64,000 nucleotides of DNA from Serinicoccus marinus DSM 15273 (GCF_008386315.1 NZ_CP043808.1:1426001-1490000), one strand, 5' to 3'. Positions 37,554-47,059 are shown, counted from the first letter of the stretch. The notes: generated by a model not told the origin, from the sequence alone. Numbers and translations: made by a program.

Positions 37554-37952
37554 TCAGGCCAGGTCGTGCTCGGCGAGGCGCCGGCGGAGGGCCTCCTCGA
37601 AGCGCGCGACGTCGCCCCCGAGCTCGTCGAGCTCCGCACGACCGAGCAGCACGGTATGCCCGGCGTCCGCCCCGCGCCCACGCTCGAGCAGCACCACGGG
37701 CGCACCGGTCTCGTCCACCGCGGCCTCCAGCGCCGGGGTCAGCTCGTCGAGGTGCCGCAGCTCGATGGTGGCCTCCATCCCGGAGGCCATCTCATCCCAC
37801 GCCTTCTTGCGCCGGACCGGCGAGTGCGTGATGTCGCACAACGAGCAGTGCGCGGTGCCGCGCAGCTTGCCCCAGGCATACGCCACCTCCCCGAGCACGC
37901 TGCCCGGGGCGTCGTAGACGCCGACGACCCTCGGACCCGGCTGCGCGCTCAT
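37554..37952 (-). CDS. Conserved hypothetical protein
   Basis: A 132-residue soluble protein with no assigned function: MSAQPGPRVVGVYDAPGSVLGEVAYAWGKLRGTAHCSLCDITHSPVRRKKAWDEM followed by a strand-helix region ending EEALRRRLAEHDLA. CSLCDITH is a conspicuous Cys/His motif, possibly metal- or redox-related. The start at 37952 (ATG) begins at the first convincing segment. Divergent from dxs, whose promoter TAGACT at about 38029 lies between them. Confidence 0.7.
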   Translation of the reverse strand: MSAQPGPRVVGVYDAPGSVLGEVAYAWGKLRGTAHCSLCDITHSPVRRKKAWDEMASGMEATIELRHLDELTPALEAAVDETGAPVVLLERGRGADAGHTVLLGRAELDELGGDVARFEEALRRRLAEHDLA

Positions 37953-38076
37953 CCCACCAGCGTAGGCGCGGGTCGGCATCGTCCACCGCACGAGGCCCGG
38001 GTGCAGCGTCCTCCCAGGACCGGCCACGTAGACTGGTCCGGCTGACAACGACGCCGTCGAGGCCGGAGGACGACAC

Positions 38077-39957
38077 GTGGCACTGATGCGCACCATCACC
38101 GGGCCGTCCGACCTCAAGCGGTTGACGCAAGGTCAGGTGACATCCCTCGCGGAGGAGATCCGCGCCTACCTCATCTCCTCGGTGTCCCAGACCGGCGGCC
38201 ACCTCGGCCCGAACCTCGGCGTCGTCGAGCTCACCATCGCCCTGCACCGCGTCTTCGACTCCCCGCGCGACACGCTGCTCTTCGACACCGGGCACATCTC
38301 CTACGTGCACAAGCTGCTGACCGGCCGGCACGACCTCTCGACGCTGCGCAAGCAGGGCGGGCTGTCCGGCTACCCCAGGGCCGAGTCCGACCACGACGTG
38401 GTGGAGAACAGCCACGCCAGCTCCTCGCTGTCCTGGGCCATCGGCATCGCGACCGGCCGCAAGCTGCGCGGCGAGACCGACCGGCACACGGTCGCGGTCA
38501 TCGGCGACGGCGCGCTCACCGGCGGCATGGTGTGGGAGGCCCTCAACAACATCGCCGACCAGCCGGACCTGCCGCTCATCATCGTCATCAACGACAACGA
38601 GCGGTCGTATGCCCCGACGCGCGGCGGCATGGCGGAGTACCTCGCCTCGCTGCGCGCCACCCAGGAGTACGAGCACATGCTCTCCTGGGGCAAGCGGCAG
38701 CTCTCCCGCACCCCGGTGGTCGGGCGCCAGGTCTACGAGGCGCTGCACGGGGTGAAGAAGGGGCTCAAGGACATCGTCAGCCCGCAGGGGATGTTCGAGG
38801 ACCTGGGGCTGAAGTACCTCGGCCCGGTCGACGGTCACGACGTCGAGGCGATGGAGACCGCGCTGCGCCGCGCCCACGACTTCGGCGGGGTGGTGCTCGT
38901 GCACGCGATCACCGAGAAGGGTCACGGCTACGACCCGGCGACCGCCGACGAGGCCGACCGCTTCCACGCCGTCGGCAAGATCAACCCGGAGACCGGGCTG
39001 CCGCTCGAGCTCTCCGGGCGGTCCTGGACCGACGAGTTCAGCGACGAGCTGGTGCGGCTCGGGCGGGAGCGGGACGACATCGTCGCGCTCACCGCGGCCA
39101 TGCTCATCCCAGTCGGCCTGCAGCCCTTCGCCGAGCGCTTCCCGGACCGCGTCTTCGACGTGGGCATCGCCGAGCAGCACGCGGTGGCGATGGCCTCCGG
39201 CCTGTCGTTCACCGGGATGCACCCGGTGGTGTGCATCTACGCCACCTTCCTCAACCGCGCCTTCGACCAGCTCCTCATGGACTGCGCGCTGCACCGGCAG
39301 GGCGTCACCTTCATCCTCGACCGGGCCGGGATCACCGGCTCGGACGGCGCCAGCCACAACGGTATGTGGGACCTCACCCTCGTCGGGATCGTGCCCGGCA
39401 TCCGGGTCGCGGCCCCGCGCGACGGCCAGCAGGTGGCGCTCGCGCTGCGCGAGTCGGTGGACATCGACGACGGGCCGAGCGTGGTGCGCTTCCCGAAGGG
39501 CAGCGTGGGCGCCCCCATCGAGGCCGTCCGTCAGGTGGGGACGCTGGACGTCCTGCGGGACGTCGATGCCCTGGGCGGTGAGCAGGGAGAGCTGGAGCTG
39601 CTCCTCGTCGGCGTCGGCTCCATGGCCGCCACCGCGCTGGAGGTGGCCGACAAGCTGGGTGCCGAGGGGCGCCGGGTCATGGTGGTGGACCCGCGCTGGG
39701 CGCTGCCGGTGAGCCCGGACCTCGTCGACCTCGCCCGCGGAGCCGGGCGGGTGGCCGTCATCGAGGACAACATCGTCGGCGGCGGGATCGCCGGCGCGGT
39801 GTCGCAGGCGTTCGTGGAGGCGGGGGTCGACGTGCCGGTGCACGGTTACGGCATACCTCGGGAGTTCCTCGACCACGGGTCCCGCGACCAGGTGCTCGAC
39901 CGCATCGGCCTGACTCCGGACGCGGTGGCGACCTCGTTGACGGCCAAGCTGGGCTGA
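38077..39957 (+). CDS. dxs: 1-deoxy-D-xylulose-5-phosphate synthase
   Basis: A 626-residue thiamine-diphosphate enzyme, first step of the MEP isoprenoid pathway (pyruvate + glyceraldehyde-3-phosphate). Signatures: [54 protein letters not shown] (TPP/Mg site), [17 protein letters not shown] (catalytic Glu), [15 protein letters not shown] and VVRFPKG. The GTG at 38077 follows GGAGGAC. A TAGACT -10 at about 38029 gives a short leader. It depends on the TPP made by the thi genes at 57-61 kb. The lipid kinase gene follows after 11 bp. Confidence 0.95.
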   Translation: MALMRTITGPSDLKRLTQGQVTSLAEEIRAYLISSVSQTGGHLGPNLGVVELTIALHRVFDSPRDTLLFDTGHISYVHKLLTGRHDLSTLRKQGGLSGYPRAESDHDVVENSHASSSLSWAIGIATGRKLRGETDRHTVAVIGDGALTGGMVWEALNNIADQPDLPLIIVINDNERSYAPTRGGMAEYLASLRATQEYEHMLSWGKRQLSRTPVVGRQVYEALHGVKKGLKDIVSPQGMFEDLGLKYLGPVDGHDVEAMETALRRAHDFGGVVLVHAITEKGHGYDPATADEADRFHAVGKINPETGLPLELSGRSWTDEFSDELVRLGRERDDIVALTAAMLIPVGLQPFAERFPDRVFDVGIAEQHAVAMASGLSFTGMHPVVCIYATFLNRAFDQLLMDCALHRQGVTFILDRAGITGSDGASHNGMWDLTLVGIVPGIRVAAPRDGQQVALALRESVDIDDGPSVVRFPKGSVGAPIEAVRQVGTLDVLRDVDALGGEQGELELLLVGVGSMAATALEVADKLGAEGRRVMVVDPRWALPVSPDLVDLARGAGRVAVIEDNIVGGGIAGAVSQAFVEAGVDVPVHGYGIPREFLDHGSRDQVLDRIGLTPDAVATSLTAKLG

Positions 39958-39968
39958 GGGAGCCGGTC

Positions 39969-40871
39969 GTGCCCACGGTCGGGCTCGTCCTCAACCCGGC
40001 CGCACGCGGAGCGGAGCGCGCCCGCGCTGAGGTCGCCATCGCCTGCGCCGAGGCCGCGCTGCCGCCGCCCGTGGTCCGGTCGACGACGGTCGCCGACCCC
40101 GGGCCGGGGCAGACCCGCGAGCTGCTGGCGCTGGGGTGTCGCCGCCTCGTCGTCGCGGGCGGGGACGGCACCGTGCGCGAGGTCGTCGGGGCGACGGACC
40201 CCGCGGCCACCGTCGGGATCGTGCCCTGTGGCACCGCCGACCTGGCCGCCCGCAGCCTGCGGCTGCCGCTGCGGGCGCGACCGGCCGCCCGGCTGGCCGT
40301 GGGCGCGGACGCCTCTCCGGTCGACGTGGGCCGGGTCGAGGTGTGGCAGGAGGACGGCTCCTCGATCCGTCTCCCCTTCCTCGTGGTCGTGGGCGTGGGC
40401 CACGACGCGGAGGTCCTCGCGTCCCTGTCGCCGGTGGCGAAGGCGCGCCTGGGGTGGCTGGCCTACGTCACCCCGGGGCTGCGGCGGCTGCACCGTCCCG
40501 GACGGACGGTCGAGGTGCGGGTCGACGACGCCGTCGAGCAGCAGGAGCGTGCCTGGAGCGTGCTCGCCGTCAACGGGGGCCGCCTCCCGCTCGGGGCGCG
40601 GCTGGTGCCCGGTGCGCGGATGGACGACGGGCTGCTGCACGTCGCGGTCGTCGCGCCGCGGCGGCTGAGGGAGTGGGGGCGCGTCGCGGCGACCGGGGTG
40701 GGGGTGCGGCACCGGGAGCACCCGGCGCTGCGCTACCGCAGCGGGCAGGTCGTCGAGATTCGGATGCGGGCGCCGGGGCCGCTCCAGGTCGACGGCGACG
40801 TGGTGCCACGCGCGGGGTCCGCGAGGATCACGATCGAGCCGGGTGCGGTGCGGGTGGCGCGGGAGCACTGA
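39969..40871 (+). CDS. Diacylglycerol/sphingosine kinase family lipid kinase
   Basis: A 300-residue ATP-dependent lipid kinase of the DagK catalytic family. It has VGLVLNPAARG at the N-terminus, the nucleotide motif RLVVAGGDGTVREVV (GGDGT near residue 62), GIVPCGTADLAARSL, and the C-terminal beta-sandwich with DGLLHVAVV. The typical GTGND is replaced by GTADLA, a mild deviation. GTG start, 11 bp after dxs, so probably co-transcribed. Likely role: phosphorylating diacylglycerol or a related lipid for phospholipid turnover. Confidence 0.85.
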   Translation: MPTVGLVLNPAARGAERARAEVAIACAEAALPPPVVRSTTVADPGPGQTRELLALGCRRLVVAGGDGTVREVVGATDPAATVGIVPCGTADLAARSLRLPLRARPAARLAVGADASPVDVGRVEVWQEDGSSIRLPFLVVVGVGHDAEVLASLSPVAKARLGWLAYVTPGLRRLHRPGRTVEVRVDDAVEQQERAWSVLAVNGGRLPLGARLVPGARMDDGLLHVAVVAPRRLREWGRVAATGVGVRHREHPALRYRSGQVVEIRMRAPGPLQVDGDVVPRAGSARITIEPGAVRVAREH

Positions 40872-40934
40872 TCCGAGGACGGGACGTATCTGGCGCGAGG
40901 CTCCGTGCTCTGCCCCCCGACGAAGGAGGGATCC

Positions 40935-41294
40935 ATGAGCCCACCGCTCACCACACCGCAGCATCTCGTCGCCGTCCCGACGACGGACGTGGAGGAGATG
41001 ATCGATCGGGGGAAAGGGCCCGTCGTGGTGCACCGCTTCGGGGACGTCACGATCATCCGCCTCGACGACCCCACGATCCGCCCGGGCAGCGCGGAGGTAG
41101 AGGCGCTGCGGACGGTGTCCGACCCGATGGTGCTGCCGCGTGACGAGCTGATCGCGCACCTCGACCTCGCCGCCTTCGCCTACCGTCGCCGGGGTGAGCT
41201 GCAGCGTCGGGCCCGTGGCGTGGTCACCCTGATGTCCGCCGTGGTGAGGGAGGCGGCGGTGGACGGGCTCCCCTCGAACGCCGCCAGCACCTGA
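40935..41294 (+). CDS. Hypothetical protein
   Basis: A 119-residue soluble protein of unrecognised family with strong translation signals: GAAGGAGGG 5 bases before the ATG at 40935. Sequence highlights are DVEEMIDRGKGPVVVHRFGDVTIIRLDDPTIRPG and DELIAHLDLAAFAYRRRGELQRRARGVVTLMSAVVRE. The next 108 bp to the App1-like gene show no clear element beyond that gene's ribosome-binding site. Confidence 0.65.
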   Translation: MSPPLTTPQHLVAVPTTDVEEMIDRGKGPVVVHRFGDVTIIRLDDPTIRPGSAEVEALRTVSDPMVLPRDELIAHLDLAAFAYRRRGELQRRARGVVTLMSAVVREAAVDGLPSNAAST

Positions 41295-41402
41295 TCCGTC
41301 CCGCCCGCGGCCGCTGCGGTCGACCGTGGCTCGACGCCGGTGGCGCCGCCTGGCAGGCTTGCTCCTCCTGGCACTCCGACCAGGGCCGCCCCAGGAGGGA
41401 CC

Positions 41403-42368
41403 ATGGATTCGTCCACCGTGACGGCCCGCGTGCCGACCGAGCTGCTGGCGCGCCTCATCGGGCCGCTGCACCGGGGCCGGGTGACCCGCGAGGACCAGCA
41501 GGCGATCGTGGACACGATGACCGCGGTGACCGGCGCCCCCTTCCACGACCTGAAGTACCGCCTCAACGCCACCGGCGACCACCACGACCTCGAGCACCTC
41601 GTCTTCGACCACCTGGACGAGGACCTCCAGGACCGGCTCCTCGAGCACATCGCCGCGCAGGCGCAGGCCGACCCGACCTCCGACCTCCGCGTGCTCTGCG
41701 ACATCGACGACACGCTCCGGTGCGCGCTGCACGACGACCGCTACCCCCGCGGGACGGTCTACCCCGGGGTCGTCGAGCTGCTGACCCAGCTCGACCGCGG
41801 GGCGGCGGCGGACCCGGGCCGGGTGGGCGACCTCACCTTCGTCACCGCCCGGCCGGGCGGGCCGGCCGGGCTCATCGAGGAGTACACCCGGGACGGGCTG
41901 GCCGACCTCGGTCTGCCGCCGCACTCCGTGCTCGGCGGGTCGCTGCTCAACCTGCACACGAAGGCGGCGATCGCCGAGCGCAAGCTGCAGAACATGGAGC
42001 GTGACCACCTGCTCTTCCCCGAGTGCCGCATGGTCTTCGTCGGCGACAGCGGTCAGGCGGACGGCGACGTCGGCGCCGAGATGGCGGCCCGCCCCCACGA
42101 CCACGTGGTGGGCACCCTCCTGCACGACGTCACCGGGCTGGACGGGGCGGCGCGCGCCGCGTGGGCAGAGCGCGGCGTGCACGTCTTCGACACGTATGCC
42201 GGTGCCGCAGGCCACGCGCTCCGGCTCGGCCTGCTCACCCGGGAGCAGGCGCACGCCGTCGCCGGGGCGACGCGGGAGGGCGTGGCCCGGCTCGACCTCG
42301 AGCCGCGGCAGCGGGCGCACCTCGAGGACGTTCTGACCGCCGAGGAGGCGGATCTGCGGATAGGCTGA
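41403..42368 (+). CDS. App1/LNS2-like HAD-type phosphatase
   Basis: A 321-residue protein with a phosphatidate-phosphatase (App1, DUF2183-like) HAD domain. The nucleophile loop is LCDIDDTLRCALHDDRYPRGTVYPGV, then TFVTARPGG (motif II Thr), NLHTKAAIAERKLQNME (Lys) and MVFVGDSGQADGDV (motif III). The N-terminal about 90 residues are helical with a His/Asp-rich DHHDLEHLVFDHLDEDLQD. The ATG at 41403 follows AGGAGGG. Probable lipid or sugar phosphatase; proximity to the DagK-type kinase hints at opposing lipid phosphorylation steps, which is inference. Confidence 0.8.
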   Translation: MDSSTVTARVPTELLARLIGPLHRGRVTREDQQAIVDTMTAVTGAPFHDLKYRLNATGDHHDLEHLVFDHLDEDLQDRLLEHIAAQAQADPTSDLRVLCDIDDTLRCALHDDRYPRGTVYPGVVELLTQLDRGAAADPGRVGDLTFVTARPGGPAGLIEEYTRDGLADLGLPPHSVLGGSLLNLHTKAAIAERKLQNMERDHLLFPECRMVFVGDSGQADGDVGAEMAARPHDHVVGTLLHDVTGLDGAARAAWAERGVHVFDTYAGAAGHALRLGLLTREQAHAVAGATREGVARLDLEPRQRAHLEDVLTAEEADLRIG

Positions 42369-42425
42369 CCCGGCCGCTCCCCGCACGGCGCCTGTCACCG
42401 TCCGCGCCCGATCATCGGAGTTCTC

Positions 42426-42643
42426 ATGCGGCTCACCCGACGCTCGTTCCTCGCTGCCATGGGAGCGGAGGCCACCCCGGCAGTCCTGGGTGGCTGCGGC
42501 GGTTTCTCCACCGGTTCCGGCTCCGGGGGTGTGGAGGGCACGCTGTCCTTCACCACCTGGGGGACCGACGCCGGGCTGGCCGGCCTCCGGGCCGCCATCG
42601 CGGCCTCGAGGAGACCAACGAGGGTGCCAGCGGGCTGCGATGA
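42426..42643 (+). pseudogene. Truncated ABC solute-binding protein (N-terminal remnant)
   Basis: Encodes only the start of a sugar-type extracellular solute-binding lipoprotein: a Tat-like RRSFLAAMG signal, lipobox-like LGGC, then GTLSFTTWGTDAGLAGLRAAIAA. The family continuation FEETNEGAS appears one frame over, because one base is missing at about 42607. Even if corrected, a TGA at 42641-42643 ends it after about 72 residues, versus about 420 in intact relatives. The remnant runs directly into the ATG of the DUF2256/DUF3253 gene. Likely a deletion scar. Confidence 0.75.
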
Positions 42644-43104
42644 GCGGGCGGCGCGCCGGCGACGAGGGCGGGGATCACGCCCGGGACGTCGAGAAGTGGT
42701 GCGCCTCCTGCGGGCGCCGGATCGAGTGGCGCAAGAAGTGGGAGCGCTTCTGGGACGAGGTGAGGTACTGCTCCACCGCCTGCCGCCGGCGGGGCGTACG
42801 GGCCGTCGACCGCGAGCTGGAGGAGGCGCTGGTCGACCTGCTCGCGCGGCGGGCGGCGACCTCCTCGGTCTGCCCGTCGGAGGCGGCGCGCCAGGTCGTC
42901 CGCACCCAGGGGCAGGACGGCGAGGGTTCCGACGACCCCGAGGCGTGGCGGGAGCTCATGGAGCCGGCCCGCCGGGCCGCCCGGCGGCTCGTCGTCGCGG
43001 GCCGGGTCGAGATCACCCAGGGCGGACGGGTGGTCGACCCCTCGACGGCGAGCGGACCCGTCCGGGTCCGTCGCGGCCCCGACTGGTCGGCCCCTGACCC
43101 CTGA
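42640..43104 (+). CDS. DUF2256 and DUF3253 domain protein
   Basis: A 154-residue fusion. The N-terminal DUF2256 zinc-ribbon-like module is DVEKWCASCGRRIEWRKKWERFWDEVRYCSTACRRRG (CxxC...CxxxC). The C-terminal DUF3253 winged-helix-like module is ELEEALVDLLARRAATSSVCPSEAARQVV with WRELMEPARRAARRLVVAGRVEITQGGRVVDP. Function unknown, possibly DNA or RNA binding. The ATG at 42640 overlaps the terminating TGA of the solute-binding remnant. Convergent with the siderophore operon, 37 bp apart. Confidence 0.85.
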   Translation: MSGRRAGDEGGDHARDVEKWCASCGRRIEWRKKWERFWDEVRYCSTACRRRGVRAVDRELEEALVDLLARRAATSSVCPSEAARQVVRTQGQDGEGSDDPEAWRELMEPARRAARRLVVAGRVEITQGGRVVDPSTASGPVRVRRGPDWSAPDP

Positions 43105-43141
43105 CCGCGGCCGGCCCGCGAGCCGGTCGTGGACCGCGAGG

Positions 43142-43897
43142 TCAGTAGTAGACCGCGAGCGGCCCGTCGGGCCCGTCGATGACCTTCACCGGGGTGTGGA
43201 AGACGCGGGTGAGGGTCGCGTCGGTGAGGATCTGCGCCGGCGGCCCGAACTCGGTGATCTGCCCGTCGTTCATCGCCATGATCTGGTCGGCGTAGCGCGC
43301 CGCGAAGTTGATGTCGTGCAGCACGATGACCACGGTGCGTCCCAGCTCGTCCGCGGCTCGGCGCAGCTGGCGCATCATCTGCACCGAGTGCTGCATGTCC
43401 AGGTTGTTCAGCGGCTCGTCGAGGAGCACGTAGTCGGTGTCCTGGGCAAGCACCATCGCGACGTAGGCGCGCTGCCGCTGGCCGCCGGACAGCTCGTCGA
43501 GGTAACGGTGCTCCAGGCCGGTGAGGTCGAGGAAGTCGATCGCCTCGCTGATGTGGCGCTCGCACTCGGGCGTGAGCCGGCCCCGGGAGTGGGGGAAGCG
43601 GCCGAAGCCGACGAGCTGGCGCACCGTGAGCCGGGTGATGAAGTGGTTCTCCTGGCGCAGGATCGACAGGATCGTGGCGATCGCCCGCGACGGCGTGTGC
43701 ACGACGTCGTGCCCGGCGACCGTGATCGTCCCCGCGTCCAGCCCGAGGAGCCGGCCGATCATGGTGAGCACGGTGGACTTCCCGGCGCCGTTCGGCCCGA
43801 TGAGCGCGGTGATCCCTCCGGCGGGGATCTGCGTGGTCACCGGACCGATCGTGGTCTCGGTGCCGTAGGTCTTGGTGACGTCGGTCAGCTCGATCAC
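43142..43897 (-). CDS. Iron-siderophore ABC transporter ATP-binding protein
   Basis: A 251-residue FepC-type ATPase and last gene of the importer operon. Walker A is LIGPNGAGKSTVL, the Q-loop region is LRQENHFITRLTVRQLVGFGRFP, the signature is DELSGGQRQRAYVAMVLAQD, Walker B is YVLLDEPLNNLD, and the H-loop is IVLHDINFAARYADQI. The GTG at 43897 overlaps the permease stop (GTGA), indicating coupled translation. The RFPHSRGRLT segment is typical of the ferric-anguibactin/petrobactin (CeuD, YclP) subgroup. Confidence 0.92.
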   Translation of the reverse strand: MIELTDVTKTYGTETTIGPVTTQIPAGGITALIGPNGAGKSTVLTMIGRLLGLDAGTITVAGHDVVHTPSRAIATILSILRQENHFITRLTVRQLVGFGRFPHSRGRLTPECERHISEAIDFLDLTGLEHRYLDELSGGQRQRAYVAMVLAQDTDYVLLDEPLNNLDMQHSVQMMRQLRRAADELGRTVVIVLHDINFAARYADQIMAMNDGQITEFGPPAQILTDATLTRVFHTPVKVIDGPDGPLAVYY

Positions 43898-44961
43898 AGC
43901 CGGCCCTTTCGGATGATGTAGACCAGGAAGGTCAGGCCGCCGACCAGCTCGATGATGATCGTGACCATGCCCTGGGCGTAGAAGACGTGGCGCAGCACGA
44001 AGTAAGCACCACTGAGCACGACATACCCCAGCAGGAAGGCCATCGGCAGCAGCAGCCGGTGGTCGTAGGTGTCGGCGAACTGGTAGGCGAGCATCGCCAC
44101 GAGGAACCCGAGGAAAGTCATCGGGCCGACGAGGGAGGTCGTCATCGCCATGAGGACCGAGACGAGCACGAGGACGACGATGACCTCGCGCCGGTGGTTC
44201 AGCCCCAGGTTGGTCGTGGCGTCCCGGCCCAGGGCGAGCACGTCCAGCCGCCGCGCCCGCCACCACAGCGCGCCACCGGCGGCCAGCGCGATCGGCACGG
44301 CATAGGGCAGGTAGGCCGCGTCGGCGTTGCCGATGTTGCCGAAGAGCCGGGCAGTGAGGATGTCGAACTCGCTGGGCGTGAGGAGGCGTTGCATGAAGGT
44401 CGACAACGACCCGAGCCCGCCGCCGAGGATCACCCCGACGAGCAGCATGATGTGGATGCTGCCGAAGCGGCCCGACAGCAGCCAGCCGTAGAGGATCGTC
44501 GCGACGACGACCATGAGCCCTGCCTGCAGCAGGAACTGTGCGGTGCCGGTGACCGCGGCCACGCCCGAGGCGCCGAGGAAGAAGACGGCGCCGGTCTGCA
44601 CGACGACGTAGAGCGCCTCGAAGCCCATGATGGAGGGGGTGATGATCCGGTTGCTCGTGGCGGTCTGGAAGCTCACGGTGGCGAAGGCGTGGCAGAAGGC
44701 CACGACGAGGATCACCGCGATGCTCGTGGCCCGGAGCTCGGCGATCCGCCAGAAGCCGTCGGTGCCGACCGGCATCGGGTTGTCGTAGGCGAGGATCCCG
44801 GCCGTGAAGCCCAGGGCGAGGAGCACCAGCAGCGCCATGACGAGGGCATACCGGAGCCGGTCCCGGCCGCGCACGAACGGGCCGGTGCGGCGCTCGCCGG
44901 GACCAGGGGTATGCCCGGAGACCTGCGGCGCGTCGGTGGCGGCGGTCCTCGTCTCAGGCAC
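43894..44961 (-). CDS. Iron-siderophore ABC transporter permease (second subunit)
   Basis: A 355-residue FecCD-family membrane protein, the second half of the heterodimeric import channel. After a 40-residue polar N-terminus, about nine hydrophobic helices follow. The coupling region is ATTNLGLNHRREVIVVLVLVSVLMAMTTSLVGPMTFLGFLVAMLAYQ, including the GP.TFLG motif that contacts the ATPase. The GTG at 44961 overlaps the 3' end of the first permease by 8 bases. Similar to CeuC/YclO-type subunits. Confidence 0.9.
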   Translation of the reverse strand: MPETRTAATDAPQVSGHTPGPGERRTGPFVRGRDRLRYALVMALLVLLALGFTAGILAYDNPMPVGTDGFWRIAELRATSIAVILVVAFCHAFATVSFQTATSNRIITPSIMGFEALYVVVQTGAVFFLGASGVAAVTGTAQFLLQAGLMVVVATILYGWLLSGRFGSIHIMLLVGVILGGGLGSLSTFMQRLLTPSEFDILTARLFGNIGNADAAYLPYAVPIALAAGGALWWRARRLDVLALGRDATTNLGLNHRREVIVVLVLVSVLMAMTTSLVGPMTFLGFLVAMLAYQFADTYDHRLLLPMAFLLGYVVLSGAYFVLRHVFYAQGMVTIIIELVGGLTFLVYIIRKGRL

Positions 44962-45865
44962 GGCGCTGCCGGATCACGAGCAGGGCGATGAAGAAGACCG
45001 CGCCGAGGACGCCGAGGATGAGCGAGACCGGCACCTCGAACGGCATGATGATCGTGCGCCCGATGATGTCGCAGACGGTGACCACCCAGACGCCGAGCAG
45101 GCAGACCCACGGCAGGTTGCTGCGCAGGTTGTCGCCGCGCAGGAGCGAGACCACGTTGGGCACGATGAGGCCGAGGAAGGGCAACGACCCGATGACCACG
45201 GTCACCACGCCCGTCGCGACGGCCACCATGGCGACGCCCAGGAGGATGACGCGGTCGTAGTCGAGCCCCACGTTGGTCGCGACGTCCTTGCCGAGCCCCG
45301 CCACGGTGAGCCGGTCGGCCAGGAGGAAGACGAGCAGGGTGACGACCAGGACGATCCACAGCATCTCGTAGCGGCCCCGCACCACCGACGTGAAGCTCCC
45401 GGCGAACCAGATGCCCATCTGCTGCAGCATGTCGGTGGCCAGCGCGAGGTAGGTCGAGACCGCCCCCACGACGGCCCCGATCATGATCCCGACGATGGGG
45501 ACGATGAGCGAGGATTTCAGCGACACCCGCCGCAGGAAGGCGAAGAAGACCATGGTGCCGATGAAGGCCATGACCACCGCACCGGCCATCTTGGTGAGCA
45601 GGCTCGCGCCCGGGACGAGGATGAAGACGAGGAGCAGGCCGAGCCCGGCCCACTCGGTGGTCCCGGTGGTCGTGGGCTCGACGAAGCGGTTCTGCGTCAG
45701 GAGCTGCATGACCAGGCCGCACATCGACATCGCGGCCCCCGCGAGGACGAGGGAGATGGTGCGCGGGACCCGGGTGATGCCGAACATCGCCCACCCGTCC
45801 TCGCCGTCGGTGATGTCGTAGACACCGACCGACAGCGACAGCGCCAGCAGCCCCGCGGTCAGCAC
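44954..45865 (-). CDS. Iron-siderophore ABC transporter permease (first subunit)
   Basis: A FecCD-family permease of at least 303 residues: RVPRTISLVLAGAAMSMCGLVMQLLTQNRFVEP, FIGTMVFFAFLRRVSL and VVIGSLPFLGLIVPNVVSLLRGD are typical. The annotated GTG at 45865 begins inside the first hydrophobic segment and has no ribosome-binding site. The frame stays open for 31 codons upstream to a CTG at 45958 that overlaps the binding-protein stop (CTGA). That would give a complete first helix and normal coupling, so the true start may be CTG, or the 5' end may hold a sequence error. Confidence 0.85.
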   Translation of the reverse strand: MLTAGLLALSLSVGVYDITDGEDGWAMFGITRVPRTISLVLAGAAMSMCGLVMQLLTQNRFVEPTTTGTTEWAGLGLLLVFILVPGASLLTKMAGAVVMAFIGTMVFFAFLRRVSLKSSLIVPIVGIMIGAVVGAVSTYLALATDMLQQMGIWFAGSFTSVVRGRYEMLWIVLVVTLLVFLLADRLTVAGLGKDVATNVGLDYDRVILLGVAMVAVATGVVTVVIGSLPFLGLIVPNVVSLLRGDNLRSNLPWVCLLGVWVVTVCDIIGRTIIMPFEVPVSLILGVLGAVFFIALLVIRQRRA

Positions 45866-45954
45866 GACCGCGAGGGGCAGCGCCCACGCCGAGGACCCCC
45901 GGGTCGGGCCGGTGCGGCCTGCCGGGGGTCCCCCGTGGGTGGGCTGGAGGGTGC

Positions 45955-47013
45955 TCAGCGGGCGGAGCCACCCATGGCGTCGGCGAGGTCGTTGAAGACC
46001 TCGGTGTAGGCCTGGATGTCCTCGGTGAGGTAGAAGTCGGCCGGCAGGTAGACGATGTTGCCCTCGGTCACCGCGGTGACGTTGGCCAGCGCCTCCGACT
46101 CGGCGATGACCTCCTCGGCGCTGGAGTACTCCTCCTCGTCGGCCGCGACCGCGGCGTCGCGGTCGAGCACGACCAGCCAGTCCGGGTCGGCCTCGGCGAT
46201 GGCCTCGACCGAGATGTCGTCACCGGTGTGGCCGCTGCCGCCCTCCTGCTCCAGCGCCGGGGTGAGCCCCAGGACGTCGAAGATCGGACCGACCGCGCGG
46301 CCCGTGCTCGGGGCGACGTAGCCGATGTCGCCGCCGGAGGTGATGAGGCCCATCACGGTCTCCTCGGCGTCGTAGGCCTCGGTCGCCGCGTCGATGGAGG
46401 CCTCGAACTCCTCGACCAGGGCCGCGGCGTCCTCTTCGTGCTGCAGGGCCTGCCCGACCAGCTCGATCTGCCGGATGAGCTCGGCGTCCAGCGGCTCGTT
46501 CTCGTAGTCGGTGGTGGTGTCGACGATCGCGGCGTCCGGGGCGAGGTCCTGGATGTCGGCGTAGTAGTCCTGGAAGCGGTAGCCGGTGAGGACCAGGTCG
46601 GGGTCGGCGGCGACGACGGCCTCGAGGTCCGGCTCGCCGTGGTTGCCCAGGTTGGTCACCGCCTCGTCGCCGGCGTAGGAGAGGTCCTCGGGGAAGATGT
46701 CGAGCGGAGCGGCGACGATCTCGACGCCCCAGGCGTCCAGGGCGCGGACGACGCGGTTGTCGGTCACCATGATCCGCTCGGCCGGGACCGGCACCTCCAC
46801 GGTGCCCTGGAAGTCCTCGACCTCGACGGTGCCGGACGCGGCCTCCTCCGACGACGTGTCGCCCTCGGCCGAGTCGCCGCTGTCGGCGGACTCGTCGGCG
46901 GCGGAGCCCTCGGACGAGCTGTCGGTGCCCTCGTCACTGCCGCAGGCGGCTAGGGTCAGGGCGGCGGCGGTCGCGAGGGCCACGAGGCCGGCGCGAGGGC
47001 GACGCAGGTGCAT
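45955..47013 (-). CDS. Iron-siderophore ABC transporter substrate-binding lipoprotein
   Basis: A 352-residue FepB/CeuE-like binding protein, first gene of the importer operon. The signal peptide ends at the lipobox LAACG (about residue 24), followed by a Ser/Asp/Glu-rich tether to about residue 60. The fold is cluster-A: VEVPVPAERIMVTDNRVVRALDAWG, a mid helix, then LVVLDRDAAVAAD and NIVYLPADFYLTEDIQAYTEVFNDLADAM. The ATG at 47013 follows AAGGAGAAGC. An IdeR/DtxR-type box 47-65 bases upstream predicts iron repression. Ligand class resembles petrobactin/catecholate binders but is unproven. Confidence 0.92.
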   Translation of the reverse strand: MHLRRPRAGLVALATAAALTLAACGSDEGTDSSSEGSAADESADSGDSAEGDTSSEEAASGTVEVEDFQGTVEVPVPAERIMVTDNRVVRALDAWGVEIVAAPLDIFPEDLSYAGDEAVTNLGNHGEPDLEAVVAADPDLVLTGYRFQDYYADIQDLAPDAAIVDTTTDYENEPLDAELIRQIELVGQALQHEEDAAALVEEFEASIDAATEAYDAEETVMGLITSGGDIGYVAPSTGRAVGPIFDVLGLTPALEQEGGSGHTGDDISVEAIAEADPDWLVVLDRDAAVAADEEEYSSAEEVIAESEALANVTAVTEGNIVYLPADFYLTEDIQAYTEVFNDLADAMGGSAR

Positions 47014-47059
47014 GATGCTTCTCCTTGAGGCTCGGGGTCGGCACCAGCATCCTGACGCC

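Noticed and set aside
37481..37831. Plus-strand open frames across the family B copy and the opposite hypothetical gene
   Set aside because: They begin inside the repeat and read Arg/Pro-rich text; the minus-strand protein has a normal composition.
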